From NCBI GenBank assembly GCA_029959285.1, contig JASCOE010000009.1, positions 210,245-274,244 on the forward strand: a stretch of 64,000 bases of DNA, in the 5' to 3' direction. Every line of letters begins with the position of its first letter. Within the stretch, counting starts at the first letter, position 1. This DNA comes from Flavobacteriaceae bacterium PS02337 (GTDB lineage Bacteria; Bacteroidota; Bacteroidia; Flavobacteriales; Flavobacteriaceae). The notes under the pieces are model-generated. The model was not told the DNA's origin. It saw only the letters and a list, made by a program, of their open reading frames with translations, and made no database searches. This document shows positions 17,944 to 25,947 of this stretch, piece by piece. The position numbers and the translations under genes were made by a program.

Positions 17944-18003
17944 ATTCTCTATTTTGTATTTTTTTAGTTTATTGTTTTTTGTTTCAAGTTTTAAGTTTCA
18001 GGT

Positions 18004-18648
18004 TTAGCCGAAAACACTTTTATAATTACTTGAAATAATACCTTGTATTTCTTTTACTTTTAAATCTTTATATTCTGAAGCCAATTCGTAAACTTGCTGA
18101 ATCGTTTCAGAAATTGTATCCGTTTCTAAGAAAAAACGATCGTTTGGAATTTCCTGAAAAACGGTTTTTAAATCTGGATTTTTCAATAAATATTTTCCAA
18201 ATGAAAGATAAAATCCGTCTTTAATTAATTGTTCTGCCAATTGTTTATTTTTCGAAAAACCATGAATAATCATTGGAACGGAAATTTTCATTTTTTTTTT
18301 AATCGCTGTTATTTCCTGAAAAGCAGCAACACAATGTATAACAACCGGTTTTCTGTATTTTTCTGCCAATTCTAATTGTTTTTCAAAAATGGAAATTTGT
18401 AAATCTAAAGGAACTTCAATTCGTTTATCTAAACCACATTCGCCAATTGCCAAACAATTTTCAGTTTGTAATTTCTCTTCAATAATTTTCAAATCTTCAT
18501 CTACTCGATTTTCATCAATATACCACGGATGAATTCCGATAGAATAAAACGAAATAGATTCATCAAAATCTTTTGGATATTGATTAACCAATTCTAAAAC
18601 GTCTTTTTGATTGGTAAATTGATGTGTATGAAGATTGAAATATTCCAT
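18004..18648 (-). CDS. TatD family metal-dependent hydrolase
   Basis: A 214-residue TIM-barrel hydrolase of the TatD family. The metal ligands are seen as NLHTHQF (HxH at the N terminus), the glutamate in IGECGLD, the histidines in VVIHCV and IIHGFS, and the aspartate in LETDT. Family members are 3'-5' DNA/RNA exonucleases. It is about 45 residues shorter than E. coli TatD. Its start codon overlaps the stop of the DUF1684 gene by one base (TAATG), so the two are translationally coupled. Confidence 0.87.
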   Translation of the reverse strand: MEYFNLHTHQFTNQKDVLELVNQYPKDFDESISFYSIGIHPWYIDENRVDEDLKIIEEKLQTENCLAIGECGLDKRIEVPLDLQISIFEKQLELAEKYRKPVVIHCVAAFQEITAIKKKMKISVPMIIHGFSKNKQLAEQLIKDGFYLSFGKYLLKNPDLKTVFQEIPNDRFFLETDTISETIQQVYELASEYKDLKVKEIQGIISSNYKSVFG

Positions 18649-19247
18649 TAATGAAAATCTTTTACGCCCGCTTTAATTTCAATTTTCAAATCATTTTCTA
18701 GCGGCACTAACGGACAAGAATATTCGTAATTATACGCACAATACGGATTGTAAGCTTGATTAAAATCGATTGCAATTGTATTTCCTTTCGGAATTTCTAA
18801 ATCTATATAACGACCGCCAATGTAACTTTGTTTACCTGTTGTTAAATCTGAAAAAGGCAAAAAAAGATGATTTTTGTATTTCTCTTGAATAATAAGTTCT
18901 AAATTTTGGTAAACAGCAAGTTTAAAAGCTTTACCGTTGATTTTGAAGTTCAAAGTACCATATTTAGTATATTTTGAAGTATATTTTCCACTCTCTTTCA
19001 TTTCTACAACTTTTCCGCCTTTTGCTTTCACCAAAGTTGCATTCACAAAGAAAGTTTCATTTATAGGATAAAATTCTAAGCTTTTAAAAGTCTTTAAATC
19101 CTTTACCATTAGCGGACTTGTCTTAGGATCAGCAAATTCCGAGTTTAATTTCTTTTGAAATTTTACAACATCATTTTTATTAAACTTTTTTTGTGCAAAG
19201 CCAATATTAAAAAACAACAATAAAACTAGGGCGCTTACAGTTTTCAT
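18648..19247 (-). CDS. Exported DUF1684 protein
   Basis: A 199-residue exported protein; I take the start at 19247 (MKTVSALVLL) because it gives a normal signal peptide ending FAQ, while the ATG at 19265 adds six residues. The DUF1684 hallmarks are in the C-terminal half: YIGGRYIDLEIPKGN and FNQAYNPYCAYNYEYSCPL, with the Cys and aromatic residues conserved in the family. Its function is unknown. It is coupled with tatD through a TAATG junction. Confidence 0.83.
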   Translation of the reverse strand: MKTVSALVLLLFFNIGFAQKKFNKNDVVKFQKKLNSEFADPKTSPLMVKDLKTFKSLEFYPINETFFVNATLVKAKGGKVVEMKESGKYTSKYTKYGTLNFKINGKAFKLAVYQNLELIIQEKYKNHLFLPFSDLTTGKQSYIGGRYIDLEIPKGNTIAIDFNQAYNPYCAYNYEYSCPLVPLENDLKIEIKAGVKDFH

Positions 19248-19346
19248 CTTAGAAATTTTATGCAAAAATAGTTCAAAAGTAACAAAACGACAACCACTTA
19301 AGACGACAAAGTTTGCTAACTTTGTTGCGATAATCTATCACACAAA

Positions 19347-20564
19347 ATGCTTAAAAACGCTTTTACCAACTACATTAATAATTTTAGAGGTTTTTCGAGA
19401 GAAATTTGGATTCTTGCCATTGTCACTTTTATCAATCGTGCCGGAACAATGGTGCTTCCTTTTTTGTCTAAATATTTAAAAGAAGACCTTCATTTTACTT
19501 ACAATCAAGTGGGATGGATTATGGTTGCGTTTGGTTTTGGTTCAATGTTAGGTTCTTGGCTGGGCGGAAAACTTTCGGATAAAATTGGTTTCTATAAAAT
19601 CATGGTTTTCAGTTTATTTACTAGCGGAGTTTCTCTATTTTTTGTTCAATATATTACCACTTTTTGGTCGCTTTGTATTGCCATGTTTTTATTAATGACC
19701 ATTGCAGATATGTTTAGACCAGCCATGTTTGTGTCTTTGGGCGCTTATGCAAAACCAGAAAATAGAACTCGCGCCTTAACGCTTGTTCGTTTGGCTGTAA
19801 ACTTAGGCTTTGCGGCAGGACCGGCTTTAGGCGGATTAATCATTATGGGAATGGGTTATTCTGGGCTTTTCTGGGTCGACGGATCTTCTTGTATTATCTC
19901 GATTTCTATTTTCGCTTTATTAGTAAAAGAAAAGAAAAAAGTTGTTCATGAAGATAAATTGGAAAGTGCCGCAGATGTAAAATCGGTTTTTCATGATAAA
20001 ATTTTCTGGGTTTTCTTATTTGTAAGTTTTGTTACGGCTATGATTTTCTTCCAGCTTTTTACGACTCTACCTTTATATCATAATGAAAAATTTGGTTTAA
20101 GCGAATTCCAAACTGGACTTCTGATGACGCTAAACGGACTTTTGATTTTTGCTTTAGAAATGCCAACCGTTGGTTTTTTAGAAAAAAAAGGTTTTGCAAA
20201 AATCAGAATTATTATTTTAGGTTCTTTTGTTATGGCATCAAGTTTCTTTTTACTGCTTGTTAATTTCTGGGCTGGAATGCTAGTTGTCAGTATGATTTGC
20301 ATTTCAATTGGGGAAGTTTTGACATTTCCATTTTCGAATGCTTTTGCGTTAAGCCGAGCGCCACGTGGACAAGAAGGTCGTTATATGGCGCTTTATACAA
20401 TGAGTTTTAGTTTGGCTCATATTATAAGTTCTAAACTTGGCTTTGAAATTATTACCCGCTTAGGTTATCAAATTAACTGGTTATTTATGGCTTGTATCGG
20501 AGTTGTAGCTACTGGCTGTTGCATTTGGATTAAAAATGCTTTGGTTACTGAGAAAGCACAATAA
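19347..20564 (+). CDS. MFS transporter (drug exporter-like)
   Basis: A 405-residue major facilitator protein with about twelve membrane helices. The segment GSWLGGKLSDKIGFYKIM (about residues 71-88) matches MFS motif A between helices 2 and 3, and the AVNLGFAAGPALGGL segment in helix 5 fits motif C-like sequences of exporters. The chain resembles YdeE/MdtH-type multidrug exporters. Substrate unknown. It is monocistronic: divergent from DUF1684 and followed by a hairpin. Confidence 0.87.
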   Translation: MLKNAFTNYINNFRGFSREIWILAIVTFINRAGTMVLPFLSKYLKEDLHFTYNQVGWIMVAFGFGSMLGSWLGGKLSDKIGFYKIMVFSLFTSGVSLFFVQYITTFWSLCIAMFLLMTIADMFRPAMFVSLGAYAKPENRTRALTLVRLAVNLGFAAGPALGGLIIMGMGYSGLFWVDGSSCIISISIFALLVKEKKKVVHEDKLESAADVKSVFHDKIFWVFLFVSFVTAMIFFQLFTTLPLYHNEKFGLSEFQTGLLMTLNGLLIFALEMPTVGFLEKKGFAKIRIIILGSFVMASSFFLLLVNFWAGMLVVSMICISIGEVLTFPFSNAFALSRAPRGQEGRYMALYTMSFSLAHIISSKLGFEIITRLGYQINWLFMACIGVVATGCCIWIKNALVTEKAQ

Positions 20565-20589
20565 AAACATTTAACTTCTTAAATTACTA

Positions 20590-20626
20590 CTATTCAATTT
20601 ATTACAATTAAATTTGAATAGCTTTT
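20590..20626 (+). terminator. Terminator after MFS gene
   Basis: CTATTCAA (20590-20597) pairs with TTGAATAG (20614-20621), followed by CTTTTCT. The loop region is also AT-rich and can extend the stem. Confidence 0.55.
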
Positions 20627-20667
20627 CTGTGTCTAAAATTCAAATCAAACTTAATTTTTAGTTAAAT

Positions 20668-20703
20668 AACTATTTTTATAGTTGCGTAACTAGAAAAATA
20701 GTT
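20668..20703. promoter_or_regulatory. 36-bp palindrome, likely BlaI operator
   Basis: AACTATTTTTATAGTT (20668-20683) and its mirror AACTAGAAAAATAGTT (20688-20703) form a nearly perfect 36-bp palindrome (two symmetric mismatch pairs at the arms and one in the centre). It contains TAGTT/AACTA half-sites reminiscent of BlaI/MecI operators and overlaps the promoter of the adjacent blaI-like gene, as expected for autorepression. Confidence 0.65.
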
Positions 20704-20712
20704 GTAGGTTTG
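20682..20712 (+). promoter_or_regulatory. Promoter of BlaI/M56 cassette
   Basis: TTG at 20682-20684 and TAGGTTTG at 20705-20712 are 20 bp apart and fit the -33/-7 consensus of Bacteroidota. The -33 element lies inside the 36-bp palindrome, so a bound repressor would block it. The gene starts at 20730. Confidence 0.6.
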
Positions 20713-20729
20713 AATTAAAATTAGAGAAG

Positions 20730-21098
20730 ATGCAGAAGTTAACAAACAAAGAAGAAGAAATTATGATGATTTTATGGAAGCTTAAAAAAGCTTTTGTAAA
20801 AGAAATTCAAGCAGAAATTACTGAAGATCAACCGCATTACAATACATTATCTACTATCGTTCGTAATTTGGAAGAGAAAGGATATGTTGGGCATAATGCT
20901 TTTGGAAACACACATCAATACTTTCCGGTTGTAGCAATTGAAGATTACAGAAAAGGATTTATGAAAACCGCGATTGATAATTACTTTAATAGTTCTTATA
21001 AAAGTATGGTTTCCTTTTTTGCAAAAGAAGAAAAAATCTCAGCCGAGGAATTGAGAGAAATCTTGTCAATGATCGAAAATAAAGACGAAAAAAAATAA
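20730..21098 (+). CDS. BlaI/MecI family repressor, first copy
   Basis: A 122-residue winged-helix protein. Its N-terminal half carries the BlaI/MecI pattern: LTNKEEEIMMILWKLKKAFV, then HYNTLSTIVRNLEEKGYV as recognition helix and wing, with a helical dimerisation part after residue 70. The family represses its own operon until a membrane M56 protease triggers its cleavage or inactivation. The M56 gene follows 7 bases later. A second copy at 23630 is nearly identical in its first 95 residues, and both also agree in the segment FNSSYKSMVSFFAKEEKI. Confidence 0.92.
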   Translation: MQKLTNKEEEIMMILWKLKKAFVKEIQAEITEDQPHYNTLSTIVRNLEEKGYVGHNAFGNTHQYFPVVAIEDYRKGFMKTAIDNYFNSSYKSMVSFFAKEEKISAEELREILSMIENKDEKK

Positions 21099-21105
21099 CT
21101 CTATT

Positions 21106-22746
21106 ATGGAAGCAGTTTTCATTTATATCGCCAAATCAACTTTTTTAATGATTTTGTTTTATTGCGCTTATTACTTTTTATTGCGTAAAGAAACTTTTTT
21201 CAACAGCAACAGATGGTTTTTATTGTCTGGTTTAATAGTTTCTGCGATTTTACCTTTTGTTACTTATACAAAGGTGATTTGGACTGAAGCTGCTCCTACT
21301 CTAGGTAATTTTCAAACTAATTTAACTTTAGTAGAAAAACAAAATACCGAATTTGACTGGAATCAAGTCATTTTGGGAATTTACGGGCTAGGTTTTCTGG
21401 TTTTCATTATAAAATTAGCCATAGATTTTTACAGTTTAAATACTATAATAAAAGGTAAAAAAGTACAACAGCAAGCCGATTTTAAATTTATTGATATTAA
21501 TGAAAATATTGCGCCTTTCTCCTATTTCGAATATATCGTTTACAACTCATCACTGTACACGGCTTCGGAATTAGAAAATATTATTGAGCATGAAAAAGTG
21601 CACAGTGACCAAAATCATACTGTAGACGTTTTGATTTCTAGATTTTTCAGTATTATTTTTTGGTTCAATCCGATTGTATGGTTTTATAAAAAAGCAATCA
21701 CTCAAAATCTTGAATTTATTGCTGATAGCGAAGCTGCCAAAAAACTTTTAGACAAAAAAGCATATCAATACACGCTTTTAAAAATAACAACACACGAAAA
21801 TTGTGTTGCCATCACCAATCATTTTTATCAATCATTAATCAAAAAACGAATCGTTATGTTAAACACAAATCAATCAAAAAAGAGAAATTCTTGGAAGTAT
21901 TATGTTGTAATTCCAGCACTTGCCGCTTTTGTATTGTTATTTCAAATTGAAGTAATCGCAAAAGAAAAACCACAAAATGGAAAAGAAATTTCGAGTGAAG
22001 AACAGCCAGTAGATATTTATAAAATTAAAAAAACTACGACTGATGCTGAATTAAAAGAAATGAAAGAAAAATTAAAATCAGTTCACAACATTGATTTTAA
22101 AGCTTCCGAAATTAAACGAAATTCAGAAAATCTTTTAACTGCAATTAGAATTGATGTTAAAAGTGGTAATGAAGAATCAAAATCTATTCAAGATGCTGGA
22201 AACAATACCATAAAAGATTTTGGTATCGCTGTTTTAACAGACGAAAATGGCAAAAAAGTAGTTGGTATTATGGCGGGAGAAAGCAACCCTAAAGTTGGAG
22301 TTAGCAAGGGAATTTCAAAAGATTCTAATAAATCTGCTAACGCTAAAGTTACTGGAAAAGCAGAAATCATAAACAATCAAAATACTGATACTCAAACCAA
22401 CAATAATGTTAAAACTACTTATTCTTTTACAACTACAAAAACAGATACTCAAACTAACACGAATATAAATGATGTTGTAACAATAAATAGCAATAATAAT
22501 GTAGTTACTAAAGTAACAACAGACGGAGGCTCAACAATTGCTATTTCTAATTCTGCAAAAACTAAAACTAAATTAGATAATCAATTAATAGTTGTTGATG
22601 GTCAAGAAATGCCAAGTAATTTTGACGCTGAAACTATAAATTCTAAAATTATTGAATCTATAAGTATTTTTAAAGGCGTTGAAGCAGTAGCTCGATACGG
22701 TGATAAAGGGAAACATGGGGTAATTGAAATTGAAACCAAAAAATAG
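21106..22746 (+). CDS. M56 (BlaR1-type) peptidase with TonB-plug-like tail
   Basis: A 546-residue membrane protein. Four helices are predicted (about residues 5-23, 37-54, 88-106 and 185-200 region), with the zinc motif HEKVH at residues 162-166 on the cytoplasmic side and a third ligand in NLEFIADSEA. A further helix follows SKKRNSWKYY at about 265. Beyond it, a periplasmic tail of about 260 residues ends with VVDGQEMPSNFDAETINSK and AVARYGDKGKHGVIEIETKK, the pattern of the plug domain of TonB-dependent receptors. The last stop codon, TAG, is followed in the same frame by a second copy of the tail. Confidence 0.88.
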   Translation: MEAVFIYIAKSTFLMILFYCAYYFLLRKETFFNSNRWFLLSGLIVSAILPFVTYTKVIWTEAAPTLGNFQTNLTLVEKQNTEFDWNQVILGIYGLGFLVFIIKLAIDFYSLNTIIKGKKVQQQADFKFIDINENIAPFSYFEYIVYNSSLYTASELENIIEHEKVHSDQNHTVDVLISRFFSIIFWFNPIVWFYKKAITQNLEFIADSEAAKKLLDKKAYQYTLLKITTHENCVAITNHFYQSLIKKRIVMLNTNQSKKRNSWKYYVVIPALAAFVLLFQIEVIAKEKPQNGKEISSEEQPVDIYKIKKTTTDAELKEMKEKLKSVHNIDFKASEIKRNSENLLTAIRIDVKSGNEESKSIQDAGNNTIKDFGIAVLTDENGKKVVGIMAGESNPKVGVSKGISKDSNKSANAKVTGKAEIINNQNTDTQTNNNVKTTYSFTTTKTDTQTNTNINDVVTINSNNNVVTKVTTDGGSTIAISNSAKTKTKLDNQLIVVDGQEMPSNFDAETINSKIIESISIFKGVEAVARYGDKGKHGVIEIETKK

Positions 22747-22782
22747 TTTTTTCATCAATCATTAATCAAAAAACGAATCACT

Positions 22783-23607
22783 ATGTTAAACACAAATCAA
22801 TCAAAAAAGAGAAATTCTTGGGAGTATTATGCTGTAGTTACAGTAATTGCAACTTTTGTTTTATTTCTATTTCAAATGGAAGTAATTGCAAAAGAAAGAT
22901 CGCAAATTGTAAATGAAAACGAATCAAATATTAAATCTATTGATGTTTACAAAATTCGCAAAAACACTACTGATACAGAATTGAGTGAAATCAAAACTAA
23001 ATTGCAAAAAAATCATAATGTAAAATTTGAAACATCTGATATTAAAAGAAATACTTCGAACCAATTAACATCAATTATAGTTGATATTAAAAAAGGAAAA
23101 CAGCGAGCAAAATCTATTCAAAATTCTGATAATCAAACCATAAATGAATTTGGAGTAATTGTTATCACGTATAATAATGGCGATAAAAAAATAGGAATTC
23201 AAACTATAGACGAATCTCAAGGTAAAAATCCAAAAGCTGCAATTAGTACAAAATTAAATACAGAAGGCAATGTTAACACTTATTCTATTACTAGTACAAA
23301 AACTGATACTGATACTAATTCAAATGTTACCAGTATTGTTACGATAAACAACGATAAAGATGCTGCTACAACAGTAACTACTGACGGAGGTTCAAAAATT
23401 GCAATTTCAAATACTGCAAAAACTAAAACTAAGCCTGGAAATCAGTTAATTATTGTTGACGGAGAAGAAATGCCAAGTAATTTTGATTATGAAAGCATAA
23501 ACGCAAAAGATATTGAATCTGTTAGTATTTTTAAAGGAAAAGAAGCCATTGCAAAATATGGTGATAAAGGTACAAATGGCGTAATTGAAATCGAAACTCG
23601 TAAATAA
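22783..23607 (+). CDS. Tail-only duplicate of the M56 protein
   Basis: A 274-residue protein that repeats residues from about 250 to the end of the preceding M56 peptidase: a basic start (MLNTNQSKKRNSWEYY), one membrane helix, the variable linker, and the plug-like end (IIVDGEEMPSNFDYESINAK...YGDKGTNGVIEIETRK). It lacks the HExxH peptidase. The similarity continues upstream of the ATG (22747-22782) and is in the same frame as the previous gene, separated only by one TAG. It is either a separate small gene, or a tail fused by readthrough, or a decaying partial duplication; the frame is fully open, which favours a product. Confidence 0.6.
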   Translation: MLNTNQSKKRNSWEYYAVVTVIATFVLFLFQMEVIAKERSQIVNENESNIKSIDVYKIRKNTTDTELSEIKTKLQKNHNVKFETSDIKRNTSNQLTSIIVDIKKGKQRAKSIQNSDNQTINEFGVIVITYNNGDKKIGIQTIDESQGKNPKAAISTKLNTEGNVNTYSITSTKTDTDTNSNVTSIVTINNDKDAATTVTTDGGSKIAISNTAKTKTKPGNQLIIVDGEEMPSNFDYESINAKDIESVSIFKGKEAIAKYGDKGTNGVIEIETRK

Positions 23608-23629
23608 ACGATTTAAATAAAAAAACAAA

Positions 23630-23998
23630 ATGCAAAAACTAACCAATAAAGAAGAAGAAATCATGCATATTTTATGGAAGCTGAAAAAGGCTTTTGTAAA
23701 AGAAATTCAAGCAGAGATTTTAGAAGATCAGCCGCATTACAATACTTTGTCGACCATTGTTCGTAATCTGGAAGAAAAAGGTTATGTGGCGCACAACGCT
23801 TTTGGAAACACGCATCAATATTATCCGATTGTGAGTATCGAAGATTATCGCACAGGTTTTATGAGTACTGCAATAGATAATTATTTTAATAGTTCTTACA
23901 AAAGCATGGTTTCATTTTTCGCTAAAGAAGAAAAAATCTCGGCAGACGAATTACGTGAAATCTTATATATGATCGAAAATCCAAAAGAAGGTAAATAA
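23630..23998 (+). CDS. BlaI/MecI family repressor, second copy
   Basis: A 122-residue paralogue of the repressor at 20730, with the same winged-helix region (HYNTLSTIVRNLEEKGYVAHN) and the same FNSSYKSMVSFF segment; differences gather in the last 20 residues and in the effector half. It begins 22 bases after the tail-only ORF and has no own palindrome, so it probably depends on the upstream promoter. It precedes its own M56 partner by 7 bases, repeating the gene pair. Confidence 0.92.
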   Translation: MQKLTNKEEEIMHILWKLKKAFVKEIQAEILEDQPHYNTLSTIVRNLEEKGYVAHNAFGNTHQYYPIVSIEDYRTGFMSTAIDNYFNSSYKSMVSFFAKEEKISADELREILYMIENPKEGK

Positions 23999-24005
23999 TT
24001 TTAGT

Positions 24006-25859
24006 ATGGAAGCACTTTTCATTTTTATTTTAAAATCAAGCGGACTAATAGCAACTTTTTATTTTGCTTACATTTTTTTACTTCGCAAAGAAACTTTCTT
24101 CAACAGCAGCCGTTGGTTTTTACTTGCGGGATTAATAACTTCAGTTGTATTGCCATTTGTGGTGTATACAAAAGTAATTTTGGTTGAAGCGCCGCCAACG
24201 CCAGTTTTAATTCACTCCGTTGAATCGAATGCAGAAAATATTCCAACTTCAAATCACGATGTTGTTGCGTATCAACCTCAATACACATCAAATAATGCAA
24301 CTATTGTTGAAGAGAAAAATATTGAAATTAATTGGACATTAGTTTTAGTTGCTGTTTATGGAATTGGTTTCTTGGCATTTCTGATCAAATTTGCAATTGA
24401 TTTTTATAGTTTGAATTCTGTTTTAAAAGGAAAAAAAATAGAACAGCAAGAAGATTTTAAATTTATTGATGTGAATGAAAACATTGCTCCTTTCTCTTAT
24501 TTTGACTACATCGTATATAATTCATCACTATATACTGCGGCAGAATTAGAGAATATATTAGAACATGAAAAAGTTCACAGCGATCAAAATCATACTGTTG
24601 ATGTTCTGATTTCGAGAATCTTTTGTATTCTATTTTGGTTCAACCCAATTGTGTGGCTTTACAAAAAAGCAATTTTACAAAATCTTGAATTTATTGCAGA
24701 TCGTGAAGCTTCCAAAAAAATTGCCGACAAAAAAGCGTATCAGTATACACTCTTAAAAATTACAACGCATGAAACTTGCGTTGCCATCACCAATCATTTT
24801 TATCAATCATTAATCAAAAAACGAATTGTCATGTTAAACAAAAATCAATCAAACAAAAGAAATTACTGGAAATATTCTGCCGTAATTCCTGCTCTTGGCG
24901 CTTTTGTTCTTCTATTTCAAATAGAAACAATTGCTCAGGAAAAGAAACAAGATGAAGTTGCAATTGCTGCAAAAGATAGTATTAAAGATACTGATGAAAC
25001 TATCAAAATAACTAAAAACACTAGTGAAAAAGAGTTAAATGAGCTTCCTGGAAAATTAAAAGCTAGTCATAATCTTGATGTAGAAATTTCAGACGTAAAG
25101 AGAAATAGCAAAGAAGAATTAACAGCGATTCAAATCAAAGTAAAATCGGATTCTGGCAAAAAACAAACTGTCAAAATTGACGGAAGTGAAGCCATAAAAG
25201 ATTGCGAACTTGCTATAGGAACTGACGAAAACGGATCAAAAGCGATTGTAATTACTACAGACAAAAACTTTAAATCTCCAATGGTAATTAGAAATGAAAG
25301 AGTTGTTGTTCGTAACTACGGAGATTCAGACGTAACGCCTCCTACTCCGCCAACGCCGCCAGCTTTTCCTTCAGGACCAATGCCTCCGGCTCCAACTGTT
25401 GATATGTCAAAAATGCCAAAACCACCTTTACCTCCAAAAAATCCAAAAGATAAAGTTGCTATGAGCAAATTTGAAAAAGAGATGGATGAATTTGAGAAAA
25501 AAATGGAAGCATTTGAACCGAATATGTCTGCTTATGAAAAACAAGTTGAATTGGTAATGTCTCAAAGAGAAGCTATTTATGAGAAAGAAATGGCTAAATA
25601 TGAAATTGCGATGGAAAAATTCAATGAGAAAATGGAAAAATTTAATTATGATTTCAAATTCAAATTTGGAGATGATTCTCAAGAATATCAAAACACCATG
25701 AAGCAATACGAGCAAGATATGAAACAATATGAGCTTGATATGAAGCAACATGCAAAAGATATGAAACAACATGCTAAAGACATGAAGCAGCATGAGAAAG
25801 ATATGAAACAGCATGAAAAAGACATGAAGGAAATGGAAAGACAAAACAAAAAAGCTTAA
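24006..25859 (+). CDS. M56 peptidase with Pro-rich and heptad-repeat tail
   Basis: A 617-residue paralogue of the first M56 protein. The zinc motif HEKVH is at residues 187-191, with NLEFIADREA after it. The periplasmic part starts like its paralogue but lacks the plug-like end. Instead there is a Pro-rich stretch (about residues 440-480, PPTPPTPPAFPSGPMPP) and a long charged helix region ending in about seven copies of a DMKQHEK-type heptad. The swap of tails between the two peptidases suggests that they respond to different envelope signals. A terminator follows at 25881. Confidence 0.88.
   Translation: MEALFIFILKSSGLIATFYFAYIFLLRKETFFNSSRWFLLAGLITSVVLPFVVYTKVILVEAPPTPVLIHSVESNAENIPTSNHDVVAYQPQYTSNNATIVEEKNIEINWTLVLVAVYGIGFLAFLIKFAIDFYSLNSVLKGKKIEQQEDFKFIDVNENIAPFSYFDYIVYNSSLYTAAELENILEHEKVHSDQNHTVDVLISRIFCILFWFNPIVWLYKKAILQNLEFIADREASKKIADKKAYQYTLLKITTHETCVAITNHFYQSLIKKRIVMLNKNQSNKRNYWKYSAVIPALGAFVLLFQIETIAQEKKQDEVAIAAKDSIKDTDETIKITKNTSEKELNELPGKLKASHNLDVEISDVKRNSKEELTAIQIKVKSDSGKKQTVKIDGSEAIKDCELAIGTDENGSKAIVITTDKNFKSPMVIRNERVVVRNYGDSDVTPPTPPTPPAFPSGPMPPAPTVDMSKMPKPPLPPKNPKDKVAMSKFEKEMDEFEKKMEAFEPNMSAYEKQVELVMSQREAIYEKEMAKYEIAMEKFNEKMEKFNYDFKFKFGDDSQEYQNTMKQYEQDMKQYELDMKQHAKDMKQHAKDMKQHEKDMKQHEKDMKEMERQNKKA
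25688..25850 (+). repeat. 21-bp tandem repeat coding heptads
   Basis: The 3' part of the second M56 gene is a tandem array of 21-bp units coding DMKQHEK-like heptads, with slight drift between units. It makes a predicted coiled coil and is a candidate for copy-number change. Confidence 0.8.
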
Positions 25860-25880
25860 TTATACTTTATTCTATATTTT

Positions 25881-25912
25881 AAAAACCAGTGTTTATGATG
25901 CTGGTTTTTTTA
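25881..25912 (+). terminator. Terminator of the BlaI/M56 cassette
   Basis: AAAAACCAG (25881-25889) and CTGGTTTTT (25901-25909) with a following T run, 22 bases after the last stop. Confidence 0.85.
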
Positions 25913-25947
25913 ATTTTAAAAACCATTTTCAAATAAAATTATTCAAA

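Noticed and set aside
22744-22746. TAG as a recoded codon (pyrrolysine or similar)
   Set aside because: No pyl genes in view, and a duplication with a retained stop explains it better; only plain readthrough remains as a possibility.
25428-25844. Minus-strand ORF rich in Phe, Leu and His
   Set aside because: It is the mirror of the 21-bp heptad repeat of the M56 gene; its low-complexity translation has no sense as a protein.
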